This document shows, piece by piece, positions 1 through 8,392 of a stretch of 64,000 bases of DNA. The translations under genes and the position numbers were made by a program. The stretch is from Gordonia heveisoli (lineage in GTDB: Bacteria; Actinomycetota; Actinomycetes; Mycobacteriales; Mycobacteriaceae): the NCBI RefSeq assembly GCF_030315745.1, contig NZ_JASXSH010000006.1, positions 62,001-126,000 on the forward strand. The letters are read 5' to 3'. The first letter of the stretch is position 1; each line of letters begins with the position of its first letter. Below the pieces are notes generated by a model. That model was not told where the DNA came from and searched no databases. It worked only from the letters and a program-made list of their open reading frames with translations.

Positions 1-2
1 CG

Positions 3-557
<555 letters not shown>

Positions 558-571
558 GGTCGCCGCTCGGC

Positions 572-1726
572 TCAGGGTGTCGGTGTCGCCGCCCGCCGGT
601 GCGTCAGCCGCGGCAGCAGCAGATCCGCGACCCGACGGGCCTCAGCGGCCAGCGGCCATCCGGACAGGATCCAGATGTCGATCCCGGCCTGTTCGGCAAC
701 CTGATTCATCGCCGCGGCAACATTGTCGGCGCTGCCCACGAAATAGGTGCCAGTACCTTTGCCCGCCAGGTCGAACGGCGGTTCGGCGGAGGTCCAGGTG
801 GTCAGTCCCGCAGCCATATTCGGGGCGAACTCGAGGAGTTCCCGGCCCGGAATCCGGCCGGCGCGCAGGGCGTCGATACGTCCCTGGACGAGCGGGTCCT
901 CGCTGCTGATCTCGGCCAGCCCCGGATATCCGAAGCTGCGCAGATTGCGGTCGGCGGTCGCCAGCACGGTTTCCGGGCGGGTGTGGGCGAGTTGCCATTC
1001 GAAGCGGTTCCACGCCTCGTCGTCGGTGTCACGGACGATCACGCTGGCCAGCACGCCGAAGCGTAGTTCGCGTCCGCGGTCGGCGGCCGCCGACCGAACC
1101 CGGTCGAACAGGGCGGCCAGCGTGGCCGGGCCGGACATGAACGACAGATAGACGTCGAGGACGTCTGCGGCGTGGGCGATGCCTTCCGGGGATGCCCCGG
1201 TGCCCCACACCTGGATGCCGCCGGGTTGCCGCGGCCCGGGGATGGCGGGTTTGTAACGCGGTCCGTAACTGAAGAATTCGCCGTCGTAAGGTTCGGGGTC
1301 GTCGGCGTAGAGCCGTTTGACGGCCGACCAGTATTCGGCCGACAGCCGGTAGCGCTGTGCCTTCGAGGAGAACTGTCCGTACCGATGCAGTACCGCGTCG
1401 GCGCCGTTGACCTGGTTGTAGATGAGTCGGCCACCGGAATACTGGTCGAATACCTGGGCTTCCTCGGCCATCAGCACGGGCGGCTTGACGCCGGGATACT
1501 CCGGGACCAGAAACCGGAGGCTCTCGGTATCGGCGACCAGCGAGATCGCCTCGCGCGCAGTGGTCAACGCACCGTAGAAGCCCAACTCGTCCAGGGTGCG
1601 AGCCTGGTGTCGGAGCGCGGCGAAGGTGGGTTCGAAGCGATGGTCGGGTTCCCAGGGGACCTCGCCGTCGGCGGGGTTGATGTACCACAGGACCTCGGGG
1701 CCGGTTCCGGGGTCGCGGCCGGTCAC
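572..1726 (-). CDS. LLM-class flavin-dependent monooxygenase, SsuD-like
   Basis: A 384-residue luciferase-like (bacterial luciferase/SsuD fold) oxidoreductase that would use reduced FMN and oxygen. Visible family traits are the N-terminal strand with WYINPADGE, an early helix ARTLDELGFYGAL, the central LVPEYPGVKPP segment and a C-terminal STGTYFVGS-like strand (GKGTGTYFVGSADNVAAAM). It is the last gene of the minus-strand unit that starts with the GriI-like aldolase: its ATG overlaps the stop of the GriH-like gene by four bases (ATGA), so the two are translationally coupled. The substrate is not evident; in this context oxidation of an aminophenol or of its side group is an inference. A desulfonation role as in SsuD is possible, but no sulfonate transporter is nearby. 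Confidence 0.8.
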   Translation of the reverse strand: MTGRDPGTGPEVLWYINPADGEVPWEPDHRFEPTFAALRHQARTLDELGFYGALTTAREAISLVADTESLRFLVPEYPGVKPPVLMAEEAQVFDQYSGGRLIYNQVNGADAVLHRYGQFSSKAQRYRLSAEYWSAVKRLYADDPEPYDGEFFSYGPRYKPAIPGPRQPGGIQVWGTGASPEGIAHAADVLDVYLSFMSGPATLAALFDRVRSAAADRGRELRFGVLASVIVRDTDDEAWNRFEWQLAHTRPETVLATADRNLRSFGYPGLAEISSEDPLVQGRIDALRAGRIPGRELLEFAPNMAAGLTTWTSAEPPFDLAGKGTGTYFVGSADNVAAAMNQVAEQAGIDIWILSGWPLAAEARRVADLLLPRLTHRRAATPTP

Positions 1727-2886
1727 CGTTCGTCGCAGAACTCGGTGATGGGCAGGCCGACGTGGCGGGATTCGCTGGGGACGTGGCCGAGCAGCAGGTC
1801 GCCGGGCTTGAGTTCGGTGACGTTGTTGACCGAACCGCCGGGGCCGAGCAGTCGCACATGCCAGTCGTCCTGCGCGATCACGTTGACGGTACGACCGTCG
1901 GGCGCGGCGGCGGTGACCGAGATCAGCGGGCGCCGTTCGATCTTCACCCGGCCGATGCGGACCTCGCGTACCTCGCCGGTGCTGCGGATGGCCAGGATGG
2001 GCTGGCCTGCCGCGAGTTCACTGACATAGCGGGTGCGGTTGCCCGGGGTCAGCACATAGGAGTGCACGGCGCCGGCGTTCCAGCGGAACGGCCGGGTCGG
2101 CATATACGGCAGCGGATGGGTCTCGCTGCAGGACAGGAACATTCCCGTCGAGAATGAGCCGATCAGGCAGCCTTCGTCCTTCTCCAGCAGCGAGCAGGTG
2201 TCGATGCAGGCGCGTTCGCCCATGCCGATGTGCTCGACTTTGGTGACGGTCAGTTCGGTGAGTTCGAGGCTGCTGGCAGTCGGTTTGATGACCTCCGCCA
2301 GGGTGGTCACGTCGTCGGCGTTGCGGGGGGTCAGGAGCAGGCCGTCGGAGCCGTGCTCGAGGACCAGTTTGACGATTTCGGCGTCCTCGATGTCGTTGAC
2401 GACGGTCACCGTGCGTCCGCCGGAGTTCTCCGCGGCGGCGATGACGATCTCGAGGGGGATCTTGGTGGGGTCGGTGAAGGTGAGGACCGTCCACGCAACC
2501 TCGCGTACGGCGACGCAGGCGTCTCGTAGGGTGTCGGCGTCGGAGACGACGACGTGCACACCTGTTTCGGTGGTGCGCAGATCCGCGTCGGGTGCCAGAC
2601 CGTGGTCGCGCAGGGCGAGGTCCACCTGACCGTCGAGGAGTTCGGCGGGGCCGGCGTAGATCTGGCGGACGGTCGGGGGTAGATCGCCGAGGAGGCTCAG
2701 ATCGTCGGAGACGATGCCGTCGATGCGGTGATGAATGGCGGCGGCGACCACGGCGGCGACCTGCTCGCCTGCGACGCCCCGGGTATCGATCCAGGCGAAG
2801 TGGCTGCCACGTTCGACGGCGTCGGTGCTCTCGGGTGCCCCGACGATCGGGTCGATGTCGTCGGTAACGATCTGGTTGGTGCTCAT
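1723..2886 (-). CDS. GriH-like 3-dehydroquinate synthase II family enzyme (3,4-AHBA synthase type)
   Basis: A 387-residue member of the archaeal-type dehydroquinate synthase II family, not the AroB fold. In bacteria this family, paired with a DhnA-type aldolase, is typified by GriH of Streptomyces griseus, which makes 3-amino-4-hydroxybenzoate. Supporting segments are FTDPTKIPLEIVIAAAE near residue 160, GSDGLLLTPRN, VEHIGMGERACIDTCSLL, GCLIGSFSTGMFL, the MPTRPFRWNAGAVHSYV block and the C-terminal INVIAQDDWHVRL-like strand. The start is ATG with GAGGA upstream. It follows the aldolase by 61 bases and overlaps the LLM gene. Alternative: archaeal-like shikimate route, unlikely in an actinomycete that has AroB. 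Confidence 0.85.
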   Translation of the reverse strand: MSTNQIVTDDIDPIVGAPESTDAVERGSHFAWIDTRGVAGEQVAAVVAAAIHHRIDGIVSDDLSLLGDLPPTVRQIYAGPAELLDGQVDLALRDHGLAPDADLRTTETGVHVVVSDADTLRDACVAVREVAWTVLTFTDPTKIPLEIVIAAAENSGGRTVTVVNDIEDAEIVKLVLEHGSDGLLLTPRNADDVTTLAEVIKPTASSLELTELTVTKVEHIGMGERACIDTCSLLEKDEGCLIGSFSTGMFLSCSETHPLPYMPTRPFRWNAGAVHSYVLTPGNRTRYVSELAAGQPILAIRSTGEVREVRIGRVKIERRPLISVTAAAPDGRTVNVIAQDDWHVRLLGPGGSVNNVTELKPGDLLLGHVPSESRHVGLPITEFCDER

Positions 2887-2947
2887 GGCGATGTCATCCT
2901 CGGTGTTGACTGGTGAAGCGGTATGGGTGCTGGTACGGCAGCCAGGT

Positions 2948-3781
2948 TCAGGCGAATTCGAGTGCGGGAGTGTCGTTTCGCGGCGGAGTGGTCAGCCCGT
3001 GTAGGTGATCGGCGAGGGCGCGGGCGACTCGTTCGGGTTCGTGGGCGCCGAAGATCTGCCTGCCGAAACTGAGGCCTGCGACTCCCGACCGGCTGACCTC
3101 GATACCGAAGGCGATCGCGGCGTCGTCGTCGGGCGCGGTCGGGCCACCGGCGGCCAGCACCGGCAACGGACACGAGCCGACCACCTCGGCCATCGCGGCC
3201 GGGTCGCCGCTGTAGTCGACCTTGACCACGTCGGCACCGAGGTCGGTGGCGATCGCGGCGAGGTGGGCCAGCGTCCGGACGGATCGGGATTCGGCGATCG
3301 CGGGGCCGCGCGCGTACATCATGGCGAGCAGCGGCATGCCGAGGCGGTCGCACGCGTGCGCGGTCGCCCCGAGGTCGGCCAATTGCTGCGGTTCGGATGG
3401 CGACCCGACGTTCACGTGCACGCTGACCGCGTCGGCGCCCAGGCACAGTGCTTCCTCCACCGAACTGACCAGGACCTTGCTGGTGTCGTCGAGTGCCATG
3501 CTGGTTCCCGCCGACAGGTGGACGACCAGGCCGAGTCGCCCGAAGCGATGCGCGGCGATGGTGCGTGCGCGACCCTTGTGTACGACGATGGCGTCCGCGC
3601 CTGCGGTCGCGAGGGTCGCGGCGGTGCGGTCGGCGTGATCGTGGCGACCAAGGGGGCCGAGGGTCACCGAATGGTCGATGGGCACGATGAGGGCGCGTCC
3701 GGACGGGGATGAGAACAACCGTCCCAGGCGGAGTTCTTTGCCCGACAGGCCACGTCCGCATGCGGTTTCGCCAGGTAACAT
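2948..3781 (-). CDS. GriI-like DhnA-family class I aldolase
   Basis: A 277-residue TIM-barrel aldolase of the DhnA/LsrF/MJ0400 family. GriI, the family member in grixazone synthesis, condenses aspartate semialdehyde with dihydroxyacetone phosphate to give the C7 precursor of 3-amino-4-hydroxybenzoate. The proton-relay strand PIDHSVTLGP (Asp near 36) and the Schiff-base strand GADVVKVDYSGD (Lys near 193) are both present, as is the phosphate-binding end VAGLSFGRQIFG. It heads the minus-strand unit aldolase-GriH-LLM. ATG start with GGAG upstream. The promoter lies in the 139-base gap shared with the acetyltransferase gene, which contains an iron-box-like palindrome. LsrF-type signalling catabolism is an alternative, but the GriH partner argues against it. 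Confidence 0.86.
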   Translation of the reverse strand: MLPGETACGRGLSGKELRLGRLFSSPSGRALIVPIDHSVTLGPLGRHDHADRTAATLATAGADAIVVHKGRARTIAAHRFGRLGLVVHLSAGTSMALDDTSKVLVSSVEEALCLGADAVSVHVNVGSPSEPQQLADLGATAHACDRLGMPLLAMMYARGPAIAESRSVRTLAHLAAIATDLGADVVKVDYSGDPAAMAEVVGSCPLPVLAAGGPTAPDDDAAIAFGIEVSRSGVAGLSFGRQIFGAHEPERVARALADHLHGLTTPPRNDTPALEFA

Positions 3782-3861
3782 ATGCGCTCCGAGACTTGTT
3801 GCGCTCTTACGTGACGAGATGGCTCTCGCGCTTTCGGAGCAGGCAAGTGGGTGATCGCTAA

Positions 3862-3880
3862 TCAGGTTAGCCTATCCTTC
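3862..3880. promoter_or_regulatory. IdeR/DtxR-like iron box in divergent promoter
   Basis: The sequence TCAGGTTAGCCTATCCTTC matches the 19-base actinobacterial iron box TWAGGTTAGSCTWACCTWA at 16 positions. It sits between the divergently transcribed aldolase (start 3781) and acetyltransferase (start 3921), where one bound dimer pair could repress both. Iron repression is inferred from the motif. Confidence 0.68.
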
Positions 3881-3920
3881 TAATGGGCTGGCGACCGGAC
3901 CGGCTCGGCGATGGAGTGAG

Positions 3921-4787
3921 ATGACTTTCCCGATCGAGGACTACCTGACACGGATCGGACTCGCGACCGAGATCTCGGCGCAGACGCCGGTGGCCGGACA
4001 CGCCGACCGGGCACACGTGATCGAGCGCATCGCCCGTGCGCAATATGCGGCGATACCGTTCGAGAACCTCGACATCCATCGCGGCATCCCGGTCACCGTC
4101 GCACCGTCGCAGATCGTCGCCGATCTCCTCGGTCGACGTCGTGGCGGGATCTGCTACCAGCTCAACGGCCTGCTGCTGCTCGCGCTGCGCGCCCTCGGCT
4201 TCGACGCCGCGGCCATCGGCGCCCGGGTGATCGTCGGGGGCCGACCCGGCCCGCCGCTCGGGCATATGGCCGTGCTGGTGGACGACGCGGGTGGACGGTT
4301 GCTCGTCGACGTCGGATTCGGTGGTGAGATGGTCTGTCGGACAATCAATCTCGATGACAACGCGATGCTCGACATTCAGGCCGGGCAGGGTTGCTACCGG
4401 CTCGAGTCGACAGTTCGTCAACTCGCCGACTTCGAGGCGATGGCCTGGTGGCACAGCACCTCGCCGCAGGCCCGCTTCACCGGATCGCTGATCGCCACCC
4501 TGGTGCGCGACGGCCGGCGCACGACGCTCGCCGGATCCGATCACCCCGACCGCTATCGCATCCTTCGGGCGCCCGCGGCGGCTGGTCCCGCCCTCGCCGA
4601 CTCCGACGCCAGCGACTCCGACGACCGAACCGAGAGCCTGCTCGACGCCGCGTCGGCGAGGGCGGTGCTCGACGCCGACCTCGGCGTCGACCTCGGGGAC
4701 CTGCCGCCCGGCGACAGCCGGGTGGCCGGGGTGATCGTCGCCGATCACTCCGGACGCCACGGTGTCGGGAACGGCAGTCCGAGGTAG
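3921..4787 (+). CDS. Arylamine N-acetyltransferase (NAT)
   Basis: A 288-residue NAT that transfers acetyl from acetyl-CoA to arylamines in the cytoplasm. The Cys-His-Asp triad is visible: RRRGGICYQLN (Cys near 78), LGHMAVLV (His near 115) and LLVDVGFGG (Asp near 130), along with IPFENLDIH near the N-terminus. A GGAG precedes the ATG. The residues ADSDASDSDD near 233 form an acidic insertion before the C-terminal domain. A NAT of Streptomyces griseus is known to acetylate 2-aminophenols, including 3-amino-4-hydroxybenzoate, which fits the GriI/GriH pair on the other side of the shared promoter. Its 3' end overlaps the convergent pobA-like gene by 43 bases. Confidence 0.9.
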   Translation: MTFPIEDYLTRIGLATEISAQTPVAGHADRAHVIERIARAQYAAIPFENLDIHRGIPVTVAPSQIVADLLGRRRGGICYQLNGLLLLALRALGFDAAAIGARVIVGGRPGPPLGHMAVLVDDAGGRLLVDVGFGGEMVCRTINLDDNAMLDIQAGQGCYRLESTVRQLADFEAMAWWHSTSPQARFTGSLIATLVRDGRRTTLAGSDHPDRYRILRAPAAAGPALADSDASDSDDRTESLLDAASARAVLDADLGVDLGDLPPGDSRVAGVIVADHSGRHGVGNGSPR

Positions 4788-5944
4788 ACCTCGCCGAGTG
4801 CGCGCTGCTCGGCCTCGGAGTCGATCCACCGGCGCATCCGGGCTCGCCGCAGCTCCCAGCTGTAGGGATTGTCGTCGAAGCGGTGAAGGGTCGTGGTCAA
4901 CGTCCAGGAGAACAGCTGTGCCTGCCAGATGCGGGGAAGTGCCGTCTCGCCGTAGGACTCCAGATGGGTCCGGTCGCGATGGCCGTAATAGTGGCCCAAT
5001 GCGTGGGAGAGCACGCAGGCATCGGAGATCGCCAGGTTGAGGCCCTTGGCGCCGGTCGGGGGGACGATATGTGCCGCGTCGCCGAGCAGAAACAGCGAGC
5101 CGAACTGCATCGGCGTCGTCACCACGCTGCGCAGCGGCGCAAGGCTGCGGTCGAAGATCTCGCCGGTCTCCAGCTCCGGATGGTCGCTCGACCGGCTGCG
5201 ACGTCGCAGTTCGGACCAGATGCGCTCGTCGGGCCAGTCGTCGAGGGTCGTGTCGGCCGGTACCTGCAGGTACTGGCGGGTGATCTGGGTGCCGCGCATG
5301 CTGTGGACCGACAATCCGTCCGGATGCGCGCAGTACATCCCCTCCGCGGTGGTCGGGGCGGTGCGGGCCAGGATGCCGAGCCAGGCGAACGGATGCGTCC
5401 GCGTCATCACCTGGGTGTCGGCGGGCATCAGGGTCGGGGTGATGCCGTGCGATCCGTCGCAGCCCGCGATGAAGTCGGCCTGGACCCGATGCCGGCGCCC
5501 CGCTTGGGTGTATTCGACCACCGGGGTGGCCGAATCCACCCCGGTGACCGCGACATCGGAGGCGCCGAAGACCATCGGTGCGCCGTCGCCGCGCCGCGCG
5601 TCGATGAGGTCGGCGACGATCTCGGCCTGGCCGTAGACGAAGGCGTTGCGGCCGGTCAGCGCGTGGAAGTCGAGGTGGTGGGTCTGTTCGTCCAGGCGGA
5701 GGTAGAAGCCATCGTGGCGCAGCGCCTCACGATGCAGACGGTCGGCGACGCCGAGTTCGGTGAGTACGTCGACCGTCGACTGTTCGATGACCCCGGCCCG
5801 GACACGTTCGCGTACGTAGTCCTCAGTCCTTGTCTCGACCACGATCGCGTCGACGTTCTGCAGACTGAGCATGCGGGCCAGGGTCAGTCCGGCCGGTCCG
5901 GCCCCGAGGATGACGACCTGATGACGTGTGGTGACCGTGTCCAC
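4745..5944 (-). CDS. pobA: 4-hydroxybenzoate 3-monooxygenase, PobA type
   Basis: FAD- and NAD(P)H-dependent aromatic hydroxylase of 399 residues, close to the usual 394. The FAD-binding GAGPAGLTLARML opens the protein and GDAAHIVPPTGAKGLNLA is the second FAD motif. Aligned by eye to the Pseudomonas enzyme, the substrate and relay residues are kept: Tyr201 (MYCAHPDG), Ser212 and Arg214 (SMR), Tyr222 (TRQYLQV) and Tyr385 (VYLGLPF). This predicts a 4-hydroxybenzoate-type substrate, possibly 3-amino-4-hydroxybenzoate here. The GTG at 5944 is chosen because GGGAG lies seven bases upstream and the N-terminus then fits the family; the longer ATG form would start upstream of the iron box. No pca genes are adjacent, so a purely catabolic role is not supported locally. 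Confidence 0.87.
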   Translation of the reverse strand: MDTVTTRHQVVILGAGPAGLTLARMLSLQNVDAIVVETRTEDYVRERVRAGVIEQSTVDVLTELGVADRLHREALRHDGFYLRLDEQTHHLDFHALTGRNAFVYGQAEIVADLIDARRGDGAPMVFGASDVAVTGVDSATPVVEYTQAGRRHRVQADFIAGCDGSHGITPTLMPADTQVMTRTHPFAWLGILARTAPTTAEGMYCAHPDGLSVHSMRGTQITRQYLQVPADTTLDDWPDERIWSELRRRSRSSDHPELETGEIFDRSLAPLRSVVTTPMQFGSLFLLGDAAHIVPPTGAKGLNLAISDACVLSHALGHYYGHRDRTHLESYGETALPRIWQAQLFSWTLTTTLHRFDDNPYSWELRRARMRRWIDSEAEQRALGEVYLGLPFPTPWRPE

Positions 5945-5963
5945 GGAGGCACTCCCAACTGTA

Positions 5964-5982
5964 TGAGCTTTGCCTATCCTAA
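5964..5982. promoter_or_regulatory. IdeR/DtxR-like iron box upstream of pobA
   Basis: TGAGCTTTGCCTATCCTAA matches the iron-box consensus at 15 of 19 positions and shares the nine-base core GCCTATCCT with the box at 3862. It lies 20 bases upstream of the chosen pobA start, right where the promoter should be. That a second such motif falls on the other unit of the same cluster makes chance less likely. Confidence 0.6.
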
Positions 5983-6015
5983 TTGCCGACGATCGGCCCC
6001 GGTCGGGCGCATCCA

Positions 6016-6037
6016 ATTCACCTCTCGTTCACCACGC
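6016..6037 (+). promoter_or_regulatory. PHO-box-like direct repeat upstream of pstS
   Basis: Two TTCACC hexamers lie exactly 11 bases apart (6017 and 6028; second copy GTTCACC). This is the arrangement of actinobacterial PhoP/RegX3 PHO boxes, which are 11-base direct repeats containing GTTCACC. Located about 100 bases upstream of pstS, in the expected place for phosphate-starvation control. Confidence 0.58.
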
Positions 6038-6139
6038 GTAGGGGACCAGTCCATCCGTGCCACCTAGTTTCAGATCCGACAGACCGGGCGTGGTCGCAAA
6101 CCCGACATGCGACACCCGATACGAAAGGCACTCCCTCAG

Positions 6140-7216
6140 GTGAAACTCAAGCGGACCCCCACCATCGCGGCGATCTCCACCATTGCCGCCGTCGCCCTGG
6201 CCACCTCGGCGTGCAGCAGCGACGAGACCAAGAACATCACCGGCGAGGGCTCCACCGCGCAGCAGAAGGCGATGCAGCACTTCAGTGACCTGCTGGCCGA
6301 AGGCGGCGACGTCACCCTCGACTACACCGGCAGCGGTTCCGGCGACGGCATCAAGAAGTTCCTCAACGCCGACGTCGACTTCGCCGGCTCCGATTCGCCG
6401 CTGAAGCCCGAAGAGGCGGCCAAGGCCAAGACCCGCTGTGCGGGTAACGACGCATGGCACCTGCCTCTCGTCGTCGGTCCGGTCGCCATCGCCTACAACC
6501 TGCCGGGCATCGACAACCTGACCCTGACCCCCACCGTGGTCGCCGACATCTTCACCAAGAAGATCACCACGTGGAATGACCCGAAGATCGTCGCGCTGAA
6601 CCCGGGCGTCGACCTTCCGGCACTCGCGATCGAGCCGGTGCACCGCAGCGACAGCTCAGGTACCACCGACAACTTCCAGAAGTTCCTGAGCAAGTCCGCG
6701 CCGGCGGCGTGGACCCTCGGTGCGGGCAAGACCTTCCTCGGACAGGGTTCGGGTGCGGCCAAGTCGACGGGCGTCGCCCAGGCCGTGCAGCAGGCCAAGG
6801 GCACTGTCACCTACGTCGAGTGGGGCTTCGCGACGCAGTACAAGCTGGGCGTGGCGAAGCTCAACTTCGGCTCCGGCCCGGTCGCCCTGACCGCCGAATC
6901 GGCCGGTAAGGCGCTCGACGCGATCACCTTCAAGACCCCCGGCAGCAAGGACCTCGTCGTCGACAGCGACGCCCTGTTCGCCTCGAAGGCTCCGGGCGCC
7001 TACCCGCTGGTGCTGACCCCGTACTCGATCGTCTGCTCGGCAGGCTATGAGAACAGTGACACCAGCGCCGCGCTGAAGGATGCCTTCACCAAGATCCTCA
7101 ACGACGGACAGGCCGGCCTCGCCGAACTCGGCTACGTGCCGCTGCCCGCCGGGTACAAGAGCACCCTGCAGGGGACCATCGACGCGCTGACCGGCAACGG
7201 CGGCGGCAACGCCTGA
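6140..7216 (+). CDS. pstS: Phosphate ABC transporter, phosphate-binding lipoprotein PstS
   Basis: High-affinity phosphate-binding lipoprotein, about 358 residues. The signal peptide KLKRTPTIAAIS leads to the lipobox ATSACSSDE, so it is anchored outside the membrane after SPase II cleavage. PstS motifs are ITGEGSTAQQKAM, DYTGSGSGDGIKKF, VDFAGSDSPL, the phosphate-contacting HRSDSSGTTDNFQKFLS and YPLVLTPYSIVC. GTG at 6140 gives the best signal peptide; an in-frame ATG at 6107 would add 11 residues. First gene of pstSCAB, behind a PHO-box-like repeat and followed by a hairpin that may reduce read-through. Confidence 0.94.
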   Translation: MKLKRTPTIAAISTIAAVALATSACSSDETKNITGEGSTAQQKAMQHFSDLLAEGGDVTLDYTGSGSGDGIKKFLNADVDFAGSDSPLKPEEAAKAKTRCAGNDAWHLPLVVGPVAIAYNLPGIDNLTLTPTVVADIFTKKITTWNDPKIVALNPGVDLPALAIEPVHRSDSSGTTDNFQKFLSKSAPAAWTLGAGKTFLGQGSGAAKSTGVAQAVQQAKGTVTYVEWGFATQYKLGVAKLNFGSGPVALTAESAGKALDAITFKTPGSKDLVVDSDALFASKAPGAYPLVLTPYSIVCSAGYENSDTSAALKDAFTKILNDGQAGLAELGYVPLPAGYKSTLQGTIDALTGNGGGNA

Positions 7217-7237
7217 TCGGGACCACCCGTAGATGTC

Positions 7238-7276
7238 ACGAGCGCGGAGCCGCAGCGTTTGCGGTTCCGCGTTCGT
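7238..7276 (+). terminator. Intercistronic hairpin between pstS and pstC
   Basis: A 17-base-pair stem (7238-7254 with 7260-7276, two G-U pairs) closes a five-base loop. There is no U tract. It probably protects the pstS message or causes partial termination, which would explain the surplus of binding protein over permease usual in such operons. Confidence 0.6.
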
Positions 7277-7362
7277 GGTTGAGACACTGACCGACGACAC
7301 TGATGTGTCCACCAGATGGCAGGAAAGCCCCGGTGACCAGAGCCGAATCAATTGAGGGGCGT

Positions 7363-8391
7363 ATGACCTCGACCAGCCGCGACGATACCGGCCACGTGCC
7401 CACGGGTACCGGCCCGTCGGCGTCGGGATCATCACCCACCGAACCGTCCACCAGCAACCTGACGAGTGGCGGACACCACCGCTTGGCCGACCAGATCTTC
7501 CGTTCGCTGGCGGTCGGGTCCGGCTTCGCCGTGACCGTCGTGATCGCGCTGATCGCAGCATTCCTGCTGGCACAGGCGATCCCGTCGCTCATGGACAACA
7601 CCGAGAACTTCTTCACCTACACCGGCACCTGGCGGACGCAGGGTGAACTGGCCTTCGGTATCCCACAATTCTTCTACACGACGGTCCTGGTGTCGGCGAT
7701 CGCACTGCTGATCGCGATGCCCGTCGCACTCGGCATCTCGGTGTTCATCACCGAGTACGCGCCGAAACGTCTGGTCGGACCCGTCGGTTACACCGTCGAC
7801 CTGCTCGCCGCGATCCCGTCGATCGTCTACGGACTCTGGGGCATCCTGGTGCTCGGCCCGGCGATGGTGCCGGTCAATCGCTGGCTGGTCGACAATCTCG
7901 GCTTCCTGCCGTTCTTCCAGGAACCGACGAACCGCATCAACATGTCCACCGGCGGCACCATGCTGACCGCGGGCATCGTGCTGGCGGTGATGATCCTGCC
8001 GATCATCACCGCGGTGACCCGTGAGGTCTTCACCCAGACCCCCGTCGGCCATCGTGAGGCGGCATTGGCGCTGGGGGCCACCAAATTCGAGGTGGTCCGG
8101 CTGGCCGTGCTGCCCTTCGGTATGTCCGGCTACATCAGCGGCGCGATGCTCGGCCTCGGCCGCGCGCTCGGTGAGACGATGGCCCTGCTGTTGATCATGT
8201 CCCAGGTCGGTCCGATCGACTTCAACCTGATGGAGAGCGGGCAGACCTTCGCGACCAAGATCGCCAGCGACGCCGCCGAATTCGATTCGCCGGCCACTAC
8301 GGGCGCCTACATCGCCGCGGGTCTCACCCTCTTCGTACTGACCTTCATCGTGAACGCGGCGGCCCGCTCGGTCGCCGGAAAGAAGGCATGA
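7363..8391 (+). CDS. pstC: Phosphate ABC transporter permease PstC
   Basis: Integral membrane permease of 342 residues with six predicted helices in a BPD_transp_1 fold. A Ser/Thr/Gly-rich cytoplasmic head of about 45 residues precedes the first helix (SGFAVTVVIALIAAFLLAQ). The EAA loop that docks PstB reads HREAALALGATKFEVVRLAVLP. ATG at 7363 is preferred because GAGGGG stands just upstream; an upstream in-frame ATG at 7303 has no such signal. It is followed by pstA after one base, so they are surely cotranscribed. Confidence 0.93.
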   Translation: MTSTSRDDTGHVPTGTGPSASGSSPTEPSTSNLTSGGHHRLADQIFRSLAVGSGFAVTVVIALIAAFLLAQAIPSLMDNTENFFTYTGTWRTQGELAFGIPQFFYTTVLVSAIALLIAMPVALGISVFITEYAPKRLVGPVGYTVDLLAAIPSIVYGLWGILVLGPAMVPVNRWLVDNLGFLPFFQEPTNRINMSTGGTMLTAGIVLAVMILPIITAVTREVFTQTPVGHREAALALGATKFEVVRLAVLPFGMSGYISGAMLGLGRALGETMALLLIMSQVGPIDFNLMESGQTFATKIASDAAEFDSPATTGAYIAAGLTLFVLTFIVNAAARSVAGKKA

Positions 8392-8392
8392 C

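Noticed and set aside
5945..6016. Longer pobA N-terminus starting at ATG 6016
   Set aside because: It would add 24 non-conserved residues, lacks a ribosome-binding site and would bury the iron box inside the gene.
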